Shown: one piece after another, positions 54,603-64,000 of the stretch
Layout of the letters: each line of letters opens with the position of its first letter
Numbering within the stretch: position 1 is the stretch's first letter
Source of the DNA: Pohlia nutans
Taxonomy: Eukaryota; Streptophyta; Bryopsida; Bryales; Mniaceae
Length of the DNA: 64,000 bases
Assembly: GCA_022496805.1 (NCBI GenBank)
Contig: CM040104.1
Coordinates: 3,137,650-3,201,649, forward strand
Direction of reading: 5' to 3'
The notes under the pieces: model-generated
The model's input: the letters and a program-made list of their open reading frames with translations, nothing else
Database searches by the model: none
What the model was told of the DNA's origin: nothing
Translations under genes and position numbers: made by a program

Positions 54603-55583
54603 CAATGTTAATTTTAAGTTCAAGTATCAAGAATGAGGATGAAGTGATAATACTAACATGATTTTTATGTGGCATGCTTAGATTACAAGATTACCTTTAT
54701 GAGGTGATTTTATATTGGTCATATCAAATGCATCATAAGGTGCTATAAATGCAATGGATCATTTTAAGTTTTTTTTATCTCACCCCTAATCGCACATGAT
54801 GTTGGTTCAATTATTAAATTTATTGATTTCATCTTTGCGGCCCGGTTTGTTAGTATTATCGTCACTATGATAAAGTCACAAAATTTAAAGAATAGTTGTC
54901 ACAACCCTTTCAAAAGGATGCTCGAACACTGTGGTTAACAAGGAGAACCCTACTACCCTAGAATGACAGCCTCATGGATGACTCGGCAAGTTACAGTAAT
55001 ATCGACATAGCAAACCACAATAGGTCACCCCCATTCATTTGGGCATTCCTGCCCTTGTTCCACAGAGCTACCACCGACATGGCTAGACTATTCTCTCTCC
55101 CTTGGCTAGTTGCATTTTTTCTACAACTTCATCTCTCTCTCTTGAGAAGAAATAAAGCCCTCCATCACAAATGTACAATGGCATTTGTTACAACGTTGTC
55201 CATTTACACTCTGCTCTAATATTCTTTCATTAATGCTCTGAAGTATTCTCAACATAAATATTGAATTTGTATTGAGAGGTTACTTAAACAAAGTTAACAG
55301 TGACATCATTTAGTCCTTATTGAAATTGATATTAGGCCATTATTTTCTAACCGTGGTTGCATGGTTGAGTCAACAGTGACACAATATTGAGACTTCAAGG
55401 CTAGAGACAATTCATCTATTTCCATCTTCTAGATCATTGGCCCTTGTGAAAATACGTACTGTCATGTGTGATTTTCTAATCTATTGGGTACAATGAAGAA
55501 ACTTAGAGAAAAACTTGACTTGAATCCCAAAAAAAATTTAACCGATATTTTTTAATGTCGGTAATGACCTTAGTAACTTTTAA

Positions 55584-57126
55584 CCCTGAACTGCCTAACC
55601 ATGCAAATTCTACATTGTGTATAGAATGGCCGCCATTTTCCTCACAGATGAAAAGGTTTTTGCAGCGTTGTATTTTTGCATGATTCTTTTAGATAGTTTT
55701 TTTACATAAATGAAATCAGATTAGAAAAAAATTCAAAATTGAATTTACCAAATTCTTTCAAACCATGTGAGCTTCCATTTCAACAAAAAAAAAATCCATT
55801 CTTAGAGTTGACAAACAAATGAAAGTTGTAGCTGATGACTTTTCCTTGACATCCATATGGTTGGATTAATAAGTAATAGTGTCGTAATATGTTTCAATTT
55901 GATTTATGAAGCGATTAATTTTTAAATTCTATGAAAAAAAATAAAAAAATCATTATCATAAGTATGAATTTTAGAATGATTTGCCAAAAGTGCATAATGT
56001 ACAACAAAGTGTTTTCACGCTAGGGTGTCATAGTTGTCAACAAAAAAAGTTTTTAATGTTGTAAAACATTTGCATTAATGACATAATATAATGAATAAGG
56101 AAAATACCAAAAACGTTTTAATATTGTAAAATGGAATATTTCGGAATATTTTGGAATATTTTCAAAATATTTTACATTATTTTAGAATATTCTCAAAATA
56201 TTTTGGAATATTTCTGCTTATGTGATTTAATTTTCTTGCAAACCATGTCGAATGCATATTCCAACCACACCACAAGCTCTGCTTTAATTAGCCAACCAAA
56301 CTCGCAAGATTTTTTCTTGGAAATTTGCCATTTAAAGGGCATTTAATGTAAAGGAACAAAAATTGTCGTCATAAACCTCTAATATCCACCTTGCTCACAA
56401 AATCTTTCGGAATCTTTTTTGAATACAATACCTTTATGTTATAGGAATTGAGGAAAATTATGGCCATTACTATATCTTCAATGAAACGTATCAATAAGGC
56501 AATAAAGTATTTATACTACGTCACCGAATGCAATGTATTACATTTTGGTCCAAATACTATTTTATATTATTTTTAAATTATTAATATACATACAATTCTA
56601 GAATACCTTTTCATTGTAGTTAACTTTCTGCCAAAACACTAATTTCAATGACCAATAGGAAATATTTACCACCACATTTCGCTTATTATGCGATGTCACA
56701 CTACACATTTGGACACCCTACCGTGAAAACACCCAACATTGAATCATCTTTTTGCATAATGTGCTCTATTTCAATATATAAAATTATCTTTTGATTGCTT
56801 ACAAAGAGATCTCGAGACAACCCTATCAAACCAAAATAAAAATTTGGTGAACAACTTCATCACTATTGAAGCATAATGATTTCAACCAATCATAATGAAT
56901 TACAAGATGAGAGTATTAAAATTGTAATTTTAGTGAATTTTCAATTTTTTTCCTTGTAAATTCATATGAAAAATATACAAGCATTTTATTTCAAATTCAA
57001 TTGTACGGATGTCTTCTAATAAAGATTTCTTCTATATACTCTTTAGAGTTGAAGCTCAAAAAGATTAAAGAAGCCTTATTTTAAAATACATTTAGGTATT
57101 GCCCAAAACCTTTAGGCATTTAGGGG
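55584..57126. mobile_element. TTAA-flanked element carrying a nested 4-bp-TSD element
   Basis: TTAA (55580-55583)/CCCTGAACTGCCTAACC; right TTTAGGCATTTAGGGG/TTAA (57127-57130). The inner insertion 56007-56734 is younger. About 810 bp without the insert. Confidence 0.65.
56007..56734. mobile_element. Non-autonomous DNA element, (GG)GTGTTTTCAC termini, AACA duplication
   Basis: Left AAGTGTTTTCACGCTAGGGT, right complement GGGTGTTTTCACGGTAGGGT; AACA at 56003-56006 and 56735-56738. The family also has copies at 16546 and 18520. 56130-56215 is a run of 'ttttggaatattt' units. Confidence 0.8.
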
Positions 57127-57322
57127 TTAAATTTTATAGTAAGATGTCACTTTTTCTCTAAATTTCTTTCTCAAAAATAAATCAAAATTTAGTGTATTTT
57201 TCCATTGCGTTTTGACTCTAATATCGTAAATGCTACAAAATATTAGGTTACTTTTGGAAATACCAGTACTGGTATTGACATACTTTGAGTCACTTTACCT
57301 TTTGGAAATACCGGAATTCCAG

Positions 57323-58157
57323 GGGTTCCATTGCGGGTTTGCGAAATGTTATGGCGGATTGAATCCCTGAAGCAGCTGCGCGGTGTACGCTTATGGTGCG
57401 GCGAGCATGACGCGCATCTCAGTCCCCATTACCAAGAGTAAGTCGATGCAGCACAACTTGGCATTCTAATTAAGCCCTAAGCGTCACTGTGTATGATTTT
57501 CTGTAGTGTAGGAAAATTGGATCCCCTGCTGCAATCGTTTGTTTGTGTGAAAATGACTTCAGTTTGACACTGTCGCTCTTGTAGTATAGAACAAGAGCTT
57601 TTAAATGATTTGTATTGCATTCAGAAAACCCAGGTACAATGAAAGAATGCCACCATTGCAAAGTTCAGTGATGCAGGTGCCCATATTGGGCGTTTTACAC
57701 GTTTAGGGGTTAATATAATTCATTATGGTTGGGGTTTCGAGTTGCAGCGAAGATGAAGAACAGAATGGACCGTCTGGGAAACGATTCTGGAGGACCGCAT
57801 TGACGGATGAGCGAATTGGCTGGATCAGCACCGCTATTGCTGCTGTGGATGGTACGACTGAAACCCTAATTTTGTTTATGAAACTTTGCAACTCATTTTT
57901 GTCCTTGGACCTCATTTTTGTGTCTGTGTGACCAGATTTGCAATGGTCCAAACACCAGTACATGCCTAAAGGTTAGTTCCTTTTTAAAATCTACTTGCTA
58001 ATGCTAATGTTTGCATAATATTAAATTGTATAGTATGGCAGAGACGACATCTTCCTCATGAGTTTTCTTTCTTAACAGGAGATCGGACTGTGATTGAGAC
58101 TATTGTTAATGTTGCCACATCTATGTCATTTGTTCTTGTTGGCCTTCAAACTCCAAG
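57323..58157 (+). CDS. Unrecognised gene, four consecutive short exons
   Basis: Exons 57323-57437, 57748-57851, 57936-57971 and 58079-58157 have AG/GT borders and join in frame (about 110 codons, open at both ends). Readings: VPLRVCEMLWRIESLKQLRG, WCGEHDAHLSPHYQ, then DEDEEQNGPSGKRFWRTAL, TDERIGWISTAIAAVD, DLQWSKHQYMPKGDRTVIE and VNVATSMSFVLVGLQTP. The donors (GTAAGT, GTACGA, GTTAGT, GTCAGT) and preserved frame argue for a real gene. Upstream and downstream exons were not found; the family is not recognised. The intron 57438-57747 is mostly a TTAA element. Confidence 0.5.
57474..57709. mobile_element. 236-bp TTAA-flanked element inside an intron
   Basis: TTAA (57470-57473)/GCCCTAAGCGTCACTG ... 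TACACGTTTAGGGG/TTAA (57710-57713). Confidence 0.65.
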
Positions 58158-60015
58158 GTCAGTTACTCTCTACATTCAAGGACCAAGGATTCGTGGTTTT
58201 AAAATGATCATATTGGTGAAAATTATAACTCAGATGGGACCAAATTTTATATCACCTGAATCAGTGAAGAACATTGCATGTGTCGGTAAGAAAATATTTT
58301 TAAAAATTGAACAAAAAGAAGCCGACTTTAGACTAAAAACCGAGACCCAATTTGGGCTTCTTGGTTAAAATGGCTTATTTCAAAGTGCGCAAAAAAATTA
58401 AAAATCTCAAAATCAGTGCCTAGAGCTTTAGAAACTCGGACTTTCAAGTGCTCAGATGGCCAACTTAGACCTTGAGCTCTAAAATAGTAAAATCTAGAAT
58501 GTGTATGGATATGAGGGCGACTCAAAACTGCTCAGGTTCCTCAAAACGATGACAGTGAATTACCGCCATTGTTACCAATTGGAGGATTTGAGGATTGATT
58601 TTAAATTTGAAGCGCTGACTTTTGTCGATGACTAGTCAACGCGTTGTTTTGTTTGTTTGTTGACTTGTGTGATATGGTTGACACTCAGTATGTTGTTGTT
58701 GTCTGTGTTGATTGTTGCAAGGAAAAGCTTGCAAGTAGGATGTATGGAAACTCCATTATCAGAGTAGGAATTTATAGAACAGACATCACAAGTCTAGTGT
58801 TGAATGTTTTGAACTCATAAATCCAAATGTAGATGTTGATACAATTGTGAGCGATCAACACCACAACAATGTAACCTTGTTGGCACAATAACGGCCAACA
58901 TAACAATCATACTTTCAACATTGTCTCAATGTAGAGGCAATGATGTGCAAATGATGTGCAAATGATGTGTTAATATTGAGCCAACGATGCATAAATAATG
59001 GTTCAATGTTGAGCCAATGATGTGCAAATAATGGCTCAATGATGTAAAAATAATGTATACATGTGTATATGGTTAAGCAATGTTTCAACAAATTCCATCC
59101 AAATTTTGTTACAATCCTGTTCACATTGTATGTTTCAACAATGACCACTTTGTTGATCCAATAATTACATAGCATCATGGAAGTGATATTGAAACAAGGC
59201 TTTTGGTGCAATGTTTTGTCAATGTGCATTGTACCATTATTGAGTCAATGTTGGACTCTTAGATTGTGTCAAACTAGTTGACACAACATTGTCTCAATGT
59301 TGATTCAAAACATATGGACGTTTGAGATGTGGAGGACAAGGTCAAGGAAAATGAGGCAATCAAAGCAAAATCCAAAGCTCCTTGGAGATCCATGCTTATC
59401 CCGCCATCTTCTCGGTCCAACACTCACATTTAAAGAGACTTATGGCTTCAGTTCCGTTGACGTGCCATCGGTGCGCCTCCATGAGCACTGCGGATCCGCC
59501 AACCTTCCATAGCATAGCCATTACCATCACACGGTGTCAATGCTCTTATCCAACTATTTTTAGCTGATGATATATATATAGCAAGATCTCGAAATTATAT
59601 TTAGAAAGAGGTAATTATGGACCAAAAAGTCATTCCTTTATCGTCAATAGTTCATCCATGTGAAATAATTCTCATTCAATTACAATGTCTTTGTATGAAA
59701 TCTAGATGAAAGTGCTACAATGTTTATTTTAGTGGTACCACTCATTTGAAAAAATAAATGTTTCTTTCAGTGGTGCCACTGAGGGTTTCATTTTCTGGCT
59801 TTTTATAGCTAGTTTACCACAAAATCCTATTGGGAGAATCACCATGAGGGAACATAATGAGAAAAATGCCACCTCATGTAGTCACCAAGGCAATGGATTG
59901 CACCGGTTGCAAGCCAGGTTGGGACTTTGTGTGCGACACGCAGTAGATGAAAAGGCCAAGATGTTGGATGAAAAATATAGGATGTATGAAAAAAACATAG
60001 ATCCATCACCAAGTT
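58158..60015. repeat. Arm repeat, CAATGATG array and related repeats
   Basis: 58180-58370 is an inverted copy of the arm repeat (compare 2784 and 5044). 58880-59310 is an array of 'caatgatgtgcaaa'/'ttgagccaatgatg' units. 59331-59560 matches 37892-38100. A short open frame at 59844-60041 has no motif. Confidence 0.55.
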
Positions 60016-61397
60016 TTTTAAACAAGCGGCTAATCGCGTAGTCTCTACCTTAGTATTTATCCTAGATTTACTTTTACACCTTGTTTGTATTGTTCAGACA
60101 TGTAACTCCTTGAAAACGAAGCGTTTCCGTAGTCTCTCCCCTGGTGGGGCAGAGACAATAAAAATATTAAAAAATAAAAGATCGAAAATCCACCTCCATA
60201 ATATTCAATAGCCTTCAAGAAGGCTACCTCTTAGTTTCATCCACCTTTATACATAGAGTGACGAGTGATATCTAATGAATGTATCAAATAATCAATTACA
60301 GGACACTATTGAATTGTGACTGAGTGAGTGCTTTTGATTATTGTTCACCATGGTTAGTTGTTCTTGCTTAATGCCAATTGCCCCCAAAGCTCTTGATGTG
60401 ATGTGGAATATCCCACATCATTTTGTTGGGGGAAGGAAACAATCACAGAGGCTACTATTAGAGTTATCAGTAAAGTCCCTCAAAAGTGGGTGAGTGGACT
60501 GTAGTTTGAATGAATAGTGACATTAATCCTCAAAAAAGAACATGTGTCGGGCACTAAAAAAAAACTGTGGATGCAAACTTTGAAAGCACCAAAATCGGTG
60601 CTAAAAAACTTCTCACCCAAGTTTCTATTATTCACCTTCACACATGAAGAAGGTCATTGCTAACCCCTTTTCTGACAATAAATTCTCGCTATATATACCT
60701 AGACCGTCCCCACTCACCCATTCTTTTGATTTCCTAAAACTTCTCTCAATAGTTTTCGTTTCTCCAAATTTTAGTCAAACTAAGGCCCACTCAACCCTTT
60801 AGTTTACGGATAACTCTATTATGTCATTCACTTGTATGCCAGCTTTATAGCGTAAAGTTAGATGACCCAAAAACCGAATAAAAAAATAAAAAAATACCCT
60901 GGTGCCACTTGTTCGAACTTCTTTCCCAGCCTTCAGGGAGGAGAATCTCTTAAACCCTGGACGACTCTAACTGAGGAAGTAATTTGCTAGACAGCGGACA
61001 GTACAGTAATAGTACTTTCCACTCAATACCGTAGACATACATGTTTAATATATATTTTCGAAAATAACAGGAAGTTTATAATACTGTAGTATAAAAAATA
61101 AAAATAAAAATTTGTACAGTGTACCCTACATAAATCTTTTATAAGAAATATGACAGTACTACGATTATGAAAGTATCTATAAAATGCCCATACTCTTCGG
61201 AGTCGGTAAGACAGTCCAAATCTTGGGATTTGGCTGCATTATTTATTTGATTTTATTTATTGTCTCTGCCCCCACCAAGGGAGAGTCTACGAAAACGCTT
61301 CGTTTTCAAGGAGTTACATAGCTGAACAGTACAAACAAGCCGTAAAAGTAAATCTAGGGTAAAAAACATAGGCAGAGACTACGCAACTAGCCGCTTG
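60016..61397. repeat. Inverted pair of about 150-bp repeats
   Basis: 60016-60165 (AACAAGCGGCTAATCGCGTA ... CAGAGACAATAAA) is the reverse complement, with scattered differences, of 61247-61397. It could be the arms of one foldback element or two SINE-like copies in opposite orientation. Between them, 60400-60422 holds a palindrome TGATGTGGAATATCCCACAT. No coding region. Confidence 0.6.
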
Positions 61398-64000
61398 TTT
61401 TTGAACTAAATGAAATAGGATTTCATTGCAAAGAGTAACCATACAACACACTAGCGTTTTTTTTTTGGTTATAATTTGCCAAATTTCTCTAAAAATATGG
61501 CATTTCTCTTTTGTTAACCCCTAAGAGCCCGAGGGGTATTGAACAAAACAGAAATGTGTTATTATATGTGCCTTTCATATGTTCGATGAAGTTTGGTTCA
61601 ATAGAACAAATGTAGGGCATCATCTCTACAAATCATCTATATGGTCAAACTTTCAAAAATAACTTTAGATAGTTTTTTAATGAATTTAAAAGCATTAACC
61701 TTTGAAAATTTGTATAAATTATAATTTTTACTTTTAGAGTTTAAAATTTAGCATGATTGGTTAAAGTTGGTTTTCCTTTTGTAAACTTCAAAAAAGAAAA
61801 AGAAATGATAGAGGGAACATCATTACTTCCCTTGAAGAGCAAATTTTATAACATTAAGACAATGTTGAGGTGATCTACTTTGATAAATTCTCCTTGGTGG
61901 AGTTTAACTCGGATTAACATGATTCAAAATGTGTTGGAAAGTAGACTTGATGAAGTATTTTCAAATTTTTTATTTTGTTTTCAAAATATAATTTTCTTGT
62001 TGTGATAAGCCTGTTAGATTCGGGTAGTGCTCAGAAAATGGTCATTTGAGCATTTAGGAAAAAATGAGAAAGTTTTGAATTTTTCGCAAGATTAGAAATA
62101 TCCGTAAAGTTGAGCAAAAACATTTCCACAAGAGGAAAGACAAGGTTGAACTAAGTTTTTAACTTGAAAAGTAGGAAAAACAAGTTTTGGCTCCTTTAAT
62201 TTTGATCAATAACAACGCTATGCATTGTCAGAGAGATTCAAACCTTGAACCTCCCCAATGCTAAAGAAGGTCCCCCATACCTCACACGTGTTCCCCAGGG
62301 AGAATCTTCACGTACCCTCACACCAAGCACTTGCTCACCTACACCAAGCAAGCCAGAGCTTCATGTCAAAAATGAACAATGAAAGTTATTTACTGGACCT
62401 ACCTTCGACTTTACGGATAACTCTATTTTCTCTATATTTTGTGTGAAGATAGCCAGATTTTTTTGAAGAAAACTACCAAAATATGACGAAAACTATCAAA
62501 ATAGGATTGTAAGCTTAAGATTTAACCAAATATTCTTTCCTAATTTTTTTACGTCGCTAGTTAGGCTTCAAAAGAAGAAAAAATCACAGGAAAAACACTG
62601 CAACACACTGACCGCCCCAACCACAAGTGGCCTGGGTTTGGCTGCATCTTCTAATTTAACCCTTCCAGAGAGTTCCAGCTTACAGTACTTGCCCTTTTCC
62701 TTCTATTGGTATCTTCACCCAAATAGGGAAATTCTACAAGGTAGACTTACCAATTACCACCCATCACTTGATTCCGTCCGCATGTACCAGCGGTATACAT
62801 TTATGTTCTAAAATGTACTCCAATACATCAGGGTGGAATTGAGTGCTAGGTGGTAGTAATTAGTGGGTATGTCTACCTTACATACTTTCGGGAAGAACCG
62901 ACAGCTAGTTTATTGTGAACTGGTCTAGTCATCAAAAAATAGATGATAACTACTAGTTTAAATTTTTTAAATATTTCTATTCCTAGTTATAAACGAAGGT
63001 AAAATCCAAAGTTGCGATGTAAAAAAACCAGTTGAATGTTGACAATGGAGGAAAAGTACTGGCATCTCTTCAAACGTTGTTCTATACCACAAGTGGAGGA
63101 CACGTCTCACAATGATCTTCAAGTCAATGTTCTGATTATTTTTGTTAATCCCTAAATGTTCTCACCCTTTTCAGATTTTGCAGTTTCCCAAAGATGCATT
63201 ATAAAATGCAACTAAGAGGGATATTTTCAAGTTGATGAATGAATAAAAGTTGTACATTATGCATTTTAGATTCTATACATACGGTTAGATTTGCGATTGC
63301 TATCACCAATATTTGTGTATTAAATTTCAAACTTAAAATTTAACACTCTTTTGTAATATGATTACGAATAAGGTATTGACAATTTAATAATGAAATTTGT
63401 TGTGATGGGTTGAAATGTAATACTCTAAGTGTAGTGATTTTTGGAGATTTTTTGGTTGCTTAATTTTAGTAGTTGGTTTTTTAAAGAGCACTTTCAGACT
63501 AAAATCTTCGAATTTTTGGGTGGAACACAACAACATGAAATGAGGCATAAAAATTTCACAAATCATCCCCTTTCTAATCGGATCACAAATGCACGGAGCT
63601 AACTTCCCATAAAAGTTTCAATAAAATATCCACACTGCAAAAAGTGCATGATAGATGAGAAAACGGACTTCAAATCCGTACATCATGCAAAATATGCATG
63701 GTTGGGCGGTTAGGGGTTAGGGACGTCTTCTTTTCCACCATTGCATTAGTAGAACATGGTGTCGTTTTTCACCACATAAAGGAGTGGAAGGGTGACACAA
63801 TTGGCTAATACAAGACAATCATTGGCCAAACTAAGTGATGTTGGTCACAATAGGACAAAAGTCCCTCGTCTTAAATTCTCCATTTCAAGGGGTGAAATGC
63901 AACAATATTTCTAATAGTGCTGGAAGATTCACTCAATTCATTAGGGGTATTCATGATGCACTTGTTGCTCTGCCGAATGCTTTCATAATGTGACCCAAAA
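61398..64000. other. AT-rich repeats to the right edge
   Basis: 61513 starts a TTAACCCCTAAGAGCCC terminus without a clear partner. 62738-62878 is a small MITE. 63150-63716 resembles the TTAA element 34667-35229 in reverse orientation, with a decayed right flank. 63717-64000 shows nothing recognisable. Confidence 0.5.
62738..62878. mobile_element. Small palindromic MITE, AAGGTAGAC termini
   Basis: Left AAGGTAGACTTACCAATTAC, right complement AGGTAGACATACCCACTAAT; TA at 62879-62880. Similar in size and termini to 17203-17342. Confidence 0.65.

Larger units (their letters stand above)
49455..55160 (+). repeat. Large dispersed repeat, copy B
   Basis: Collinear with copy A (29640-37980). It contains the MITE 49710-50033, the TTAA element 51831-52367, the 799-bp insertion 53804-54602, and a segment 50890-51830 not present in A. 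51200-51470 is a degenerate array of CAGTACTG/GCAACAGTA-type units. No gene is supported. Confidence 0.75.

Overview
The window is repeat-dense, AT-rich nuclear DNA from a green plant (a land plant or close streptophyte; I cannot place it further). The evidence is spliced genes with GT-AG introns encoding plant-type proteins: a plastid-targeted kinase-like protein, a Bet v 1/PR-10-type protein and a PGG-domain membrane protein. Introns and intergenic DNA are packed with DNA-transposon derivatives and retroelements. There is no rRNA, convincing tRNA or CRISPR array.

Layout. 1-4664 (minus): a kinase-like gene running off the left edge, reconstructed from exons that join in frame. 6291-6767: SINE-like repeat. 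6768-16540: a non-LTR retrotransposon in two head-to-head pieces: RNase H plus a PD-(D/E)XK-like nuclease on the minus strand, and ORF1, a 2A-like peptide, an APE endonuclease and reverse transcriptase on the plus strand. 16546-19560: small inverted-repeat elements. 19558-21048 (plus): a Bet v 1-type gene with a duplicated ABRE/DRE-like promoter module. 23471-28674 (minus): a second copy, with the same length and the same translations, of the first 5,204 bp of the retroelement. 29640-37980 and 49470-55160: two diverged copies of one large repeat, the first carrying a 4-kb GC-rich insertion with a broken gag-like ORF. 39650-44240: a series of MITE-like elements. 45289-46606 (plus): the C-terminal part of a PGG-type membrane protein. 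57323-58157 (plus): four short exons of an unrecognised gene. The rest is degenerate repeats.

Main points. (1) If the two plus/minus pieces at 6.8-16.5 kb are one element, it carries ORF1, 2A, APE endonuclease, RT, RNase H, a zinc finger and a second, PD-(D/E)XK-like nuclease. That resembles the dual-endonuclease (Dualen/RandI) architecture with a 2A peptide added, and the geometry fits twin priming that reached the RNA 5' end. (2) Several DNA-element families can be defined by termini and target duplications alone: TTAA-flanked CCCYTAA elements (piggyBac-like hallmarks), 4-bp-TSD GGGTG..TTCAC elements, TWA-flanked Tourist-like and TA-flanked Stowaway-like MITEs. (3) Comparing the two large repeats gives empty-site evidence for individual insertions.
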